Origin: Paragemmobacter straminiformis
GTDB taxonomy: Bacteria > Pseudomonadota > Alphaproteobacteria > Rhodobacterales > Rhodobacteraceae
Direction: 5' to 3'
Length of the DNA: 64,000 bases
Assembly: GCF_014243445.1 (NCBI RefSeq)
Contig: NZ_JACLQD010000002.1
Coordinates: 1-64,000, forward strand
In this document: piece by piece, positions 1 to 7,703 of the stretch
Layout of the letters: each line of letters begins with the position of its first letter
How positions within the stretch are numbered: position 1 is the stretch's first letter
The notes under the pieces: model-generated
Databases searched by the model: none
What the model saw: only the letters and a program-made list of their open reading frames with translations
What the model was told of the DNA's origin: nothing
Made by a program: the position numbers and the translations under genes

Positions 1-242
1 TCGACACGCACGAGATCGTCTATGCCGAAGGCGCACCGTCGGAATCCTTCCACCCCGGACAGCAAGGCTGGGGCGCCCTCGCCGAAGAGGCAAAAGACGA
101 AATCCTGACCCTCTTCCCCATGCTCGCGGACGCAAACTTCCAAGCCTACGGACCCGCCGCACGCAGAAGCCTTACCGCGAGAGAGGCGAAGGCCCTGTGG
201 GGATGGATGCAGGCACCGCAGGGGCGGGCGTCCTGCGCGTGA
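1..242 (+). CDS. Hint domain protein, C-terminal end only
   Basis: The left edge cuts this gene; the last 79 codons are read in frame 3 and end at TGA 240-242. The visible residues include VYAEGAPSESFHPG, then an acidic helix with ILTLFPML, and YGPAARRSLTAREA. This is the usual ending of the Hint_2 (hedgehog/intein-like) proteins common in Rhodobacteraceae, where the His and Glu-Ser-Phe residues belong to the self-cleaving fold. The N-terminal part, which would show any secretion or calcium-binding repeats, lies outside the window. The family call is from remembered motif similarity; the function of these proteins is not settled. Confidence 0.7.
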   Translation, partial: DTHEIVYAEGAPSESFHPGQQGWGALAEEAKDEILTLFPMLADANFQAYGPAARRSLTAREAKALWGWMQAPQGRASCA

Positions 243-247
243 CGAAA

Positions 248-271
248 GCGGGCGGTTGACGGGCCGCCCGC
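248..271 (+). terminator. hairpin after the Hint gene
   Basis: An 8-bp perfect GC stem (GCGGGCGG / CCGCCCGC, loop TTGACGGG) begins six bases after the stop codon. No T-run follows, so it is only a weak candidate for an intrinsic terminator. Confidence 0.35.
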
Positions 272-394
272 GCCCCGCCGCCCGGGCCTTTACGGATGCC
301 ATCGGCTAGGGTCGGTGCATATGGCGCTGGAAAGCCGCGCGCGGATCGGGAATGATTTGCCGCGGGATGAAGGTGGCAAAGGCGGGCAGGTTGC

Positions 395-2116
395 ATGGTC
401 AGGACGAGTGGGGCGGCGGCGGGCCTGCCTGAGGCGAAGCGCGGCTATCTCAAACTGACCATGGGGCTGGGCCTCGGGCTATTGCTGGTGGGGGTGGTGC
501 TGTTGCGGCTGGGGGGGCTGTCGTTCCTGACGCAATGGTTCCTGCTGCGGCAGGATATTCCCTTGCTGACGCTGGGGCTTGTCATCGCCCGTTTCGCCGC
601 GGTGCGTTTGCGCGACGGGGGCGGGCCACCTGTGCCGGTCGGCGGCGGGCTGGTTCTGTCGCTGGCCGCGCTGCTGGTGCTGGGCGGGTGGCTGGGCCAC
701 CGCTTCCTGCTGATGGGCTATGACATGAGCCGCGACGAGCAGATGGCGACCTTTGACGCCGTGGTTTTCGCGCAAGGCCGGTTGGTCGAGCCGCTGGCCG
801 CGATGTGGCGCGAGAATGCCGCCGCGCTGAACCTGTTGTTCATGTATACGGCGCAAGAGCGTGTTGCGTGGATTTCCAGCTATCTGCCGATGAATTCGGC
901 GATACGCGCCGTCTTTGCGGTGTTCGATATGCAGGCGCTTGCAAGCCCGGTGCTTTCGGCTGTCGGGCTGGTTGCGCTGTGGCGCTGCGTCCGGCGTCTG
1001 TGGCCGCAAGACAGCGGGGCTTTGGCAATCGCGCTTGTGCTTTACTGCACCTCGGGCGCGGTTCTTGTGAATGCGATGACGAGCTATGCCACGACCGCGC
1101 ATCTGGCGCTGAATCTGGTCTGGCTGGCGCTTTTGCTGCGCGGCGATGCGCGGGGCGATCTGGGGGCCATCCTTGCGGCTTTCGTGGCGACCGGCCTGCA
1201 CCAGCCCTTGCCGCATCCGCTTTTCGCGCTGCCGGTGCTGCTTTTGGTGGCGCGCAGGGATTGGCGGCGTGGCGCGGTCTTTTTCGTCGCCTATTGCGGC
1301 ATCTGCGGCTTCTGGCTCTGGTGGCCGCATCTGGTCGGGCCGATGGTCACAGAGGGCGCTGCGGCAGCGCCGCAAGCGGGCCTTGGCTTCCTGTCGCGCC
1401 TTGCCGGACTTTTCGCGCAACGCGACGGGCTTGGCCTGTCCGAGATGGGGGCGAACCTTTTGCGCTTCGTGGCATGGCAGCATGTGCTGCTGGTGCCGCT
1501 GTGCTGTCTGGCCCTGCCGCTGATCCGCAAGGAGCCGATGGCGCTGGCGCTGGCGGGCGGGGTCGGTCTGACGGTGTTCGCGATGGCGGTGATCCTGCCC
1601 TATCAGGGGCATGGCTTCGGTTATCGCTATCTGCACGGGCTGATCGGCAATATGGTTCTGCTTGCCGTTTACGGATGGCGGCAGGTGCGGGGCGATGGCG
1701 TGGCGTGGCGCGGCTATGTCCGGTCGGCCACCGTTTTGACGGCGGTCGTCCTTTTGCCCTTGCAGGCGTGGATGGCGCACCGGTTCTATGCCCCCTATGC
1801 CCAGACGCGGGCGGCGCTGCTGGCGACCGATGCCGATTACGTCGTGGTGGGGGTGGCCGATGTGCCCTTTTCAGCTGATCTGGTGTTCAATCCGCCCGCG
1901 CTTGACCATCGCCCCGTGCTTTTGCTGCGCGAAGGGCTGAAGCCCGAGGGGCGCGCGGCGATTTGCGCATCAGGCCCGACGGTTGCCTTTGCCGGTGCGG
2001 CGATGCTGGGCGGGATCGCGGCCTATTACGGTGTCGCGCCCCGGCCCGGGACCGAAGCGAAGAACGTGGAAGCGGCGCGCCTGCTGGAAGCGGAAGGGTG
2101 CTGGATCTTGCCCTGA
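395..2116 (+). CDS. polytopic membrane protein, GT-C glycosyltransferase-like
   Basis: This 573-residue protein has about ten to twelve hydrophobic segments from residue 23 onward. After the second or third segment comes an Asp-Glu pair (residues 114-115, in MSRDEQMATFDA), in the place where ArnT/PMT-type GT-C transferases carry their catalytic acidic residues in the first external loop. A HQPLPHP motif follows in a later loop. GT-C enzymes move sugars from polyprenyl-phosphate carriers on the outer face of the inner membrane; that role here is inference. The ATG at 395 is taken; Met23 (ATG 461) is an alternative. The neighbouring GT2 enzymes and GtrA protein support a surface glycan role. 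Confidence 0.6.
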   Translation: MVRTSGAAAGLPEAKRGYLKLTMGLGLGLLLVGVVLLRLGGLSFLTQWFLLRQDIPLLTLGLVIARFAAVRLRDGGGPPVPVGGGLVLSLAALLVLGGWLGHRFLLMGYDMSRDEQMATFDAVVFAQGRLVEPLAAMWRENAAALNLLFMYTAQERVAWISSYLPMNSAIRAVFAVFDMQALASPVLSAVGLVALWRCVRRLWPQDSGALAIALVLYCTSGAVLVNAMTSYATTAHLALNLVWLALLLRGDARGDLGAILAAFVATGLHQPLPHPLFALPVLLLVARRDWRRGAVFFVAYCGICGFWLWWPHLVGPMVTEGAAAAPQAGLGFLSRLAGLFAQRDGLGLSEMGANLLRFVAWQHVLLVPLCCLALPLIRKEPMALALAGGVGLTVFAMAVILPYQGHGFGYRYLHGLIGNMVLLAVYGWRQVRGDGVAWRGYVRSATVLTAVVLLPLQAWMAHRFYAPYAQTRAALLATDADYVVVGVADVPFSADLVFNPPALDHRPVLLLREGLKPEGRAAICASGPTVAFAGAAMLGGIAAYYGVAPRPGTEAKNVEAARLLEAEGCWILP

Positions 2117-2124
2117 CGCGGGCC

Positions 2125-2514
2125 TCAGCGACGGGCGCCACGGTTGAAGGTGGTGGCGAGTTTCGTGACGGCGTAATTGTAGACGACCATCAGAACCGTC
2201 AGCGTCGGCGCGGCGATCCACATCGGCAGACCGACCATGTCGTAAAGCACGTGCATCAGCGCGACCGAGACGGGCAGGCCGAAGAAGATGCCGAACATGT
2301 AGAGCAGATAGGATTTCCAGCGCAGGTCCTGCCGGAAGGTGAAGCGGGCGTGGAAGGCATAGGCGAAGGTGCCTGTGACCAGAAAGCAGGTGACCGAAAG
2401 CCCGACATAGCCGAAGCCCAAGGCATCGCCGCCGATCAGGATGACGTTGTTGATCGCGGCGCAAAGACCCGCGCCGAGCAGGTAGCGGAGTTTGCGGTTG
2501 TCGAGCGCCTGCAT
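2125..2514 (-). CDS. GtrA-like family membrane protein
   Basis: The 129-residue product has four predicted transmembrane segments, and its length, layout and internal FLVTGTFAYAFHARFTFR stretch are typical of the GtrA-like family (PF04138). GtrA proteins are thought to flip polyprenyl-phosphate-linked sugars across the inner membrane for O-antigen, teichoic acid or arabinogalactan decoration. The ATG at 2514 lies two bases after the stop of the upstream glycosyltransferase gene. A longer in-frame extension upstream is rejected because it overlaps that gene. Together with the two GT2 genes it forms a gtr-like cassette, in which the GT2 enzyme loads the carrier, GtrA flips it and a GT-C enzyme transfers the sugar. 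Confidence 0.82.
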   Translation of the reverse strand: MQALDNRKLRYLLGAGLCAAINNVILIGGDALGFGYVGLSVTCFLVTGTFAYAFHARFTFRQDLRWKSYLLYMFGIFFGLPVSVALMHVLYDMVGLPMWIAAPTLTVLMVVYNYAVTKLATTFNRGARR

Positions 2515-2516
2515 GG

Positions 2517-3461
2517 TCAGATCCCGCCGAGCCGCTTGAGACGCAGGCGCGGCAGCGCCCTGTCGACCAGCCGCGAGCGGTGCAGGTAGCGCGCAAGGCC
2601 GGCAGGGCCAAGGCCGAGCAGCATCGCCACAAGCCGCAGCGGATGCCTTTCGGCCTTGTGCAGGGCGGCGGCGAGAAAACAGTTCACCTCGACCGAGGCA
2701 CGGGCAAGGCGTGTGTCGCGCCGCGCCTGCGCTGCGGGCAGATGGGGCAGGTGCCGCGCCAGCACGCGTTCGAGTTGGTCGCGGAAGGCGGCGGCATCTT
2801 TGGCCCCCTTGACCGTCAGCGACGCGCCGTGCAGCCGGAAGGCCGTGGTTGCTTTTTCCCGAATGAAGAAAGGCCCTTGGCGGGCGATCTTCAGGTAAAG
2901 ATCCCAATCCGCCGTATACCAGAGCGCGTCATCCAGCCCGCCGCAGGCGATCCAGTGGTCGCGGCGGATCACCGGAGAGGGGATCGCGATGGAGTTCTGC
3001 ACGATCAGCGCCGAAAGCACAGTATCGGGCGTCTGGGAACCCGTGGCGAAAGGCAGGTTCCATGCCCCGATCGCGCGGCCCGCATCGTCGATGAACTGCG
3101 ACGGCCCGACCGACAGGCTGGCATCGGGGGCGCGGCCCATCGCATCGCGGACCGAGGCGAGATGGCCCGGAAGCCAGAGATCATCCTGATGCAGCATGCA
3201 GACATGGGGGGCGCGGGCTTCGGTGACGGCACGGTTGGTCTTGGCCGTCCAGGAAACGATCTCTGGTGTTGCGACCCAGCGCAAGGCCAGACGGCCCGAA
3301 TAGCTTTCGGCGATGCGGCATGTCGGCCCGGGGTCGGGGCTGGAATCGAACAGGATGAATTCCACGCCTTCGGGCCTTTCGCGGGCGGCGCTTTCCAGTG
3401 TCGCGGGCAAAAGGCTTGCGCCGTTGTGCAGCGGCATCGCGACACTGAGCCAAGGGGTCAT
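2517..3461 (-). CDS. family 2 glycosyltransferase, soluble
   Basis: The 314-residue protein opens with the GT-A fold start LSVAMPLHNGASLLP, has FILFDSSPD at residues 35-43 and the metal/nucleotide-binding acidic pair HQDD (Asp93-Asp94), followed by a DWDLYLKIA segment typical of GT2 enzymes. There are no clear membrane segments. It probably transfers a sugar from a nucleotide donor to a lipid or glycan acceptor at the cytoplasmic face; donor and acceptor cannot be read from sequence. Its ATG (3461-3459) overlaps the TGA of the preceding gene by one base, so the two are probably translationally coupled. Confidence 0.82.
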   Translation of the reverse strand: MTPWLSVAMPLHNGASLLPATLESAARERPEGVEFILFDSSPDPGPTCRIAESYSGRLALRWVATPEIVSWTAKTNRAVTEARAPHVCMLHQDDLWLPGHLASVRDAMGRAPDASLSVGPSQFIDDAGRAIGAWNLPFATGSQTPDTVLSALIVQNSIAIPSPVIRRDHWIACGGLDDALWYTADWDLYLKIARQGPFFIREKATTAFRLHGASLTVKGAKDAAAFRDQLERVLARHLPHLPAAQARRDTRLARASVEVNCFLAAALHKAERHPLRLVAMLLGLGPAGLARYLHRSRLVDRALPRLRLKRLGGI

Positions 3462-4684
3462 CAGGCGCGGCCCTTGCCGGGTCCGGCCGTGTCGGGGGCG
3501 CGTTCGAAGAAGCTGGCCTTGTGCCCGCCGATGATGGCGAGAAGGAAGCCGCCCAGCATGTTCTGCATCCCGAGCGTCAGGCACAGCGTGCCGAGCGTGG
3601 GCAAAAGCACGTTGGCGAGGCTTTGGTAATCGCGATTGATCCATTGCAGATAGACAAAGCCGAGGATCACCGCCCCGAGGCCGAAGAGGCCAAGCCCCGA
3701 AAGCAGCATGGTTTCCAGATTGGCGACCCGTGCGGCGAGGCGCGTCACACCTGTCGGGGCGCGGTATCCCGCGCGGATGCCGTAAAGATGCGCCGAAAGC
3801 GCCAGCAGGAACGAGAGATGCCCGATCGAGACGAGCGCCGAGCCGAGCAGGGTCCAGTAAGACCCGATCTGCGGCGCCGTGCCCGGAACGAGGTATTGCA
3901 GCAATGCGACAGCCAGAAGCGCAAGGCCCGCCGCCATCGACATCATCGCTGGCAGGCCGAAAAGCCAGGTCGGGCTGAGCATCAGCAGGTAGCGCAGATG
4001 CCGCCAGCCGTCGCGCCACGGGCGCAGATGCGGCGGGCGGTCGCGCAGGTCGGGCGACAGGGTGGCGGGAACCTCGTCGATCCGCACGCCGCGCAGGCTG
4101 GCCTTGATCAGCATTTCGCTGGCGAATTCCATCCCCGTGCCGGACAGGCCAAGGTTCAGGAAGGTGTCTTTGCGGATGGCGCGCAGGCCGCAATGGGCAT
4201 CATCGACGCCACTGCGGAAGAACAGGTTCAGGATGCCGGTCAGGACCGGATTGCCGATATAGCGGTTCTTCCACGGCATGGCGCCCGGTTTGATGCCACC
4301 CTTGAAGCGCGATCCCATGCACAGCTCGGCCCCGTCGAGGAGTTTGCCGATCATCGCCACGCTGTCGCGGAAATCGTAGCTGCCATCGGCATCGCCCATG
4401 ACAAGAAAGCGCCCCTGCGCCTGGGTGAAGCCGCCGATGATGGCGGCCCCGTATCCCTTTTCGGCCACATCGACGACGCGCGCGCCCAAGGATGCCGCAA
4501 GCGCCTGACTGCCATCGGTCGAGCCGTTGTCGGCGATCACGATCTCGCCCGAAAGGCCGTATTCCGCCTTGATCCGGTCAAGCGCCTCGGTGGCATTGGC
4601 GATGCAATGGGGAAGCGAAAGCTCTTCGTTGAGGCAGGGCATGACGATGGACACATCGAGGGGCCAGGCCGGATTGGTGTTCAT
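3461..4684 (-). CDS. GT2 glycosyltransferase with C-terminal membrane domain (DPM1/polyprenyl type)
   Basis: The 407-residue protein has a GT2 domain in residues 8-230: DVSIVMPCLNEE at the start, the DNGSTDGS motif (52-59) and the catalytic GDADGSYDF motif (97-105). About four hydrophobic segments follow between residues 255 and 400. This is the dolichol-phosphate-mannose-synthase/GtrB arrangement, which charges a polyprenyl phosphate with a sugar. The start is the ATG at 4684 (MNTNPAW), just before the first beta strand; the open frame runs further upstream without family-like sequence. It is the first gene of a three-gene minus-strand operon ending with the GtrA protein. Confidence 0.82.
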   Translation of the reverse strand: MNTNPAWPLDVSIVMPCLNEELSLPHCIANATEALDRIKAEYGLSGEIVIADNGSTDGSQALAASLGARVVDVAEKGYGAAIIGGFTQAQGRFLVMGDADGSYDFRDSVAMIGKLLDGAELCMGSRFKGGIKPGAMPWKNRYIGNPVLTGILNLFFRSGVDDAHCGLRAIRKDTFLNLGLSGTGMEFASEMLIKASLRGVRIDEVPATLSPDLRDRPPHLRPWRDGWRHLRYLLMLSPTWLFGLPAMMSMAAGLALLAVALLQYLVPGTAPQIGSYWTLLGSALVSIGHLSFLLALSAHLYGIRAGYRAPTGVTRLAARVANLETMLLSGLGLFGLGAVILGFVYLQWINRDYQSLANVLLPTLGTLCLTLGMQNMLGGFLLAIIGGHKASFFERAPDTAGPGKGRA

Positions 4685-4975
4685 CGACTGAAGCCTTTCG
4701 CGGGAAACTCTTGCAGCGCCCGTCTTTCGGATGCATCGAAAGGTTACGCGCTTCGTTGCGGCGTTTTCAAGTCGGGCAAGTCGGCCGGGCGGCGGGCGTG
4801 GCAATAGGGACTCAGGTCGCGCGACAGGCGTGGCAGGGCGGGGCGGAAAGCACTGGCGGGCGCTGTGGCCTGCGGATAGCGTCCGCTGCGTTAAGGTTCA
4901 TGAAGGGGCGGTGGCGCCTTGGCACATCCTGCACAAAGCATCGGACCGGCCCGGGGCGAACCGCCTGCGCCGGAC
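4685..4975. other. divergent intergenic region between two glycan operons
   Basis: This 291-bp stretch separates the minus-strand GT2/GtrA operon from the plus-strand membrane protein, so it should hold both promoters. No gene, strong repeat, hairpin terminator or clear -35/-10 pair could be picked out by eye. Confidence 0.4.
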
Positions 4976-6874
4976 ATGGGGGGCGGTGTCGTGCGGGCTG
5001 CGGTCTGCGCGCTTCTGGTCGTGGCACTTTGGGCCGTGACGCGCCCCTATGAAGGCTATGTCCATGACGCGCAGCTTTATCTGGTGCAGGCCCTGCACCG
5101 GCTGGAGCCTGCGCGCTATGCGGCCGACCTGTTCTTTGCCTATGGCTCGCAGGACGGGTATTCGGTGTCCTCGGCGCTTTATGCGCCCCTTGTCGCGGCA
5201 TTGGGAGAAAGCCGGGCGCATCTGGTGGCGCTGGTCGTCGGCTATGCCCTGTGGCTTTCGGGGCTGTGGGTTCTGGCGCGGACGATCTTTGCAAGCGGAA
5301 GCGCGGCGGCGGCGGCGGTTCTTGCGGTCATAGCGCTTGTGCCGATCTACAATCCGGGCGCCTTGCACTACGGGGAATCCAGCGTAAGCCCAAGGCTTTA
5401 CGTCGAGGCGACCAGCTTCTTTGCCATTGCGGCCATCTGTCTGGGTCGCAACCTTGCGGCCGGGGTGCTGCTGGTCTGCGCCTTTGCGTTGCACCCGATC
5501 ATGACGCTGCCGACGCTGGCACTGGTGGCGGTGCTGCGCTTTCGTCTGACCGTCTTGCTGGCCGTTGCGGCGGCTGGTCTGGGCGCGGTGCTGGCGCTGG
5601 CCTTTGCCGGCATCGATCCTTTTGTGCGCATCCTGCAACGGATGGATGCCGAATGGTTCGGCGTGGTGCAGGTGCGGACCCCTGCGGCGCTGGTGCAGAA
5701 CTGGATTCTGCCTGCCTGCCTGCTTCTGGTGTTTCCGGTGGTCTCGTGCGGGCTGGTCGCGCTGCGCGGCACGCCGATGCAGGCGCGTCTGGCGCGGGCG
5801 GTGCTGCTGCTTTGCCCCGCGCTGGTGCTGACGAGCTGGCTTGCGGGCGAAGTTCTGATGAACCTTCTTTTCCTGAACCTGCAACTCTGGCGGGGCCTCT
5901 GGCTGTTGACGCTGGCGGGAAACTGTCTGGTTCCGGCCGCCTATGCGCTGTTGCCGCGCGAAGGGGGCAGCCGCGGGCTTTTTCTGGCGGCGGTGGTCGT
6001 GAACCTGTGCGAGGCGCGCTTCGGCATTGCGGTGATGCCCTTTGCCTCGGCCGGTTTTGCGCTGGCATCGGCTTGCACGCTGGCCGCGACAGGGGGGGGG
6101 CGGTGGTTCCATTCGGCGGCGCGGATCGGCGGCTCCGCCTTTGCGGCGGTTGCGACCTTGCTGTTTCTTGGAGAGGTCGCCGCCGTCGCCTTGCAGCCAA
6201 GGCTTCTGACCGTGCTTGACGTGTTGCAGCGCGTGGCGCTTGTGCTGGCGGGGGGGGCGCTGTTGGTGCTGGCCGCGCGGCGCGGGCGGCAGATCGGTGT
6301 CGTGCTGCCGGTTCTGGCCTTGGGCGTGGCGGTCTGGGCGGGCTTGCTGGCGGACCAGCGCACCAATCGCATGGCCTTTCTGACGGGAGCGGCGCCGGTC
6401 GATCCGGCCTTTGTGGCGGCCACCGAAGGCAAGACCGTCTATTGGGAGGGGGGGCTTGAATTCCTGTGGTTCCGGCTGCGGCAGCCCAGCTATTTTTCAT
6501 GCTATCAGGCGGCGGGGTCGATGTTCTTTCGGGGAACGGCGATCGAACATGCGCGGCGTGCTGCGGTGCTGCGGCGGCTGAACACCTCGGATTTCGCGCT
6601 CGAGCCGGACGCCTTTTGCCCGCAACGTGCCGACCCGCTGTTCGAGGGGCCGGCCAGAGGGGCGCAGCTTGCCGATGTCTGCCGCGCCTTGCCCGAGCTT
6701 GACGTGCTTGTCCTGCGGGCCGATCTGCCCGATGTGCCGCATCTGCGCTGGCAACCGGGGTTCGATGTGCCCGCCTCGGGTATGCCGGTGCCGCCCAAGG
6801 ATGCGCGGCCCGTCTATGTGCCGGGCAAGCCAAGGGGGTTCTACAACCTTTACCGCTGCGCCGACCTGCGCTGA
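4976..6874 (+). CDS. large polytopic membrane protein, glycosyltransferase-like
   Basis: A 632-residue protein beginning with a hydrophobic signal-anchor-like segment (VVRAAVCALLVVALWAV) and carrying roughly a dozen membrane segments, with a soluble C-terminal domain from about residue 470. The first periplasmic loop contains the acidic YEGYVHDAQLY motif, reminiscent of GT-C proteins, and there is a YWEGG segment near the C-terminal domain. It is not assigned to a named family. The ATG at 4976 is preferred over a TTG at 4919 because the hydrophobic segment follows it directly, but no strong ribosome site supports either. Its position opposite a GT2/GtrA cassette suggests a surface glycan or O-antigen polymer job. 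Confidence 0.55.
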   Translation: MGGGVVRAAVCALLVVALWAVTRPYEGYVHDAQLYLVQALHRLEPARYAADLFFAYGSQDGYSVSSALYAPLVAALGESRAHLVALVVGYALWLSGLWVLARTIFASGSAAAAAVLAVIALVPIYNPGALHYGESSVSPRLYVEATSFFAIAAICLGRNLAAGVLLVCAFALHPIMTLPTLALVAVLRFRLTVLLAVAAAGLGAVLALAFAGIDPFVRILQRMDAEWFGVVQVRTPAALVQNWILPACLLLVFPVVSCGLVALRGTPMQARLARAVLLLCPALVLTSWLAGEVLMNLLFLNLQLWRGLWLLTLAGNCLVPAAYALLPREGGSRGLFLAAVVVNLCEARFGIAVMPFASAGFALASACTLAATGGGRWFHSAARIGGSAFAAVATLLFLGEVAAVALQPRLLTVLDVLQRVALVLAGGALLVLAARRGRQIGVVLPVLALGVAVWAGLLADQRTNRMAFLTGAAPVDPAFVAATEGKTVYWEGGLEFLWFRLRQPSYFSCYQAAGSMFFRGTAIEHARRAAVLRRLNTSDFALEPDAFCPQRADPLFEGPARGAQLADVCRALPELDVLVLRADLPDVPHLRWQPGFDVPASGMPVPPKDARPVYVPGKPRGFYNLYRCADLR

Positions 6875-6958
6875 GGGGGCGGTTGCGACAGGGCGCGCAC
6901 TTGTGCCGGGGTGGGGTCGCTTCTAGGCTTTCGGCCAAAGCGAGGGGGCGGGGGTGCA

Positions 6959-7699
6959 ATGCGGATCGCGATCCTGACGGATATTCATGCCAACCGCGAG
7001 GCGTTCGAAGCCGTTCTGTCCGATGTCGCGGCGCGCAAGCTCGACCGGATCATCTGCCTTGGCGATATCGTCGGCTACGGGCCGGACCCTGTCTGGTGTG
7101 TCGAACGGGTGATGCGGCTGGTCGATGAGGGGGCCTTTTGCATCAAGGGCAACCATGACAGCGCGGTGGGGCGAAGCGACGAGCATCTGAATGTCACGGC
7201 GTTGCGGGCGATCAACTGGACGCGGCCCCTGCTGTCGGAGGACCACAAGACCTTTCTGGCCGGGCTGCCGATGCGGCACGAGGAGGGCGAGCTTCTGTGC
7301 GTGCATGCCAGTGCCAATGATCCGGCGGACTGGATCTATGTCACCAACGAAAGCAGCGCGATGGGATCGTTCCGCGTGTCCGAGGCGCGGGTGATCCTTG
7401 TCGGGCACCGCCATGTTCCGGCGCTTTACAGCTGCGACATGGGCGGGCGGGTCAAGGGCCAGCGGGTGGTGGCGGGGATGGCGATGCCGCTGATCCGGTC
7501 GCGCCGCTGGCTGGGGGTTGTCGGTTCGGTGGGCCAGCCGCGCGACGGGGTGGCGCAGGCGAATTACGCGATACTTGATCTGGCGCAGAACGAACTTTCA
7601 TTCCGCCGTGTACCCTATGACGTGCAAAGGACCGTGGGAAAGCTGCGGGCGGCGGGTCTGCCCGAGTCCCTTGCCATGCGGTTGAACTGGGGGACGTGA
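6959..7699 (+). CDS. calcineurin-like metallophosphoesterase (YfcE/MJ0936 type)
   Basis: The 246-residue protein shows the full two-metal phosphoesterase signature: Asp8-x-His10 in LTDIHAN, GDIVGYGPDP (Asp36), GNHDSAVG (residues 64-71), a VHAS histidine and a GHRHVP motif. The family hydrolyses phosphomono- or diesters, and some members remove phosphate from proteins. ATG 6959 follows an AGGGGGCGGGGG ribosome site; a longer reading from 6911 adds 16 residues before the first beta strand and is rejected. The next gene, a Ser/Thr kinase, starts only four bases after the stop, so the two are almost certainly co-transcribed, raising the possibility of a kinase/phosphatase pair. Confidence 0.88.
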   Translation: MRIAILTDIHANREAFEAVLSDVAARKLDRIICLGDIVGYGPDPVWCVERVMRLVDEGAFCIKGNHDSAVGRSDEHLNVTALRAINWTRPLLSEDHKTFLAGLPMRHEEGELLCVHASANDPADWIYVTNESSAMGSFRVSEARVILVGHRHVPALYSCDMGGRVKGQRVVAGMAMPLIRSRRWLGVVGSVGQPRDGVAQANYAILDLAQNELSFRRVPYDVQRTVGKLRAAGLPESLAMRLNWGT

Positions 7700-7703
7700 C
7701 GCC

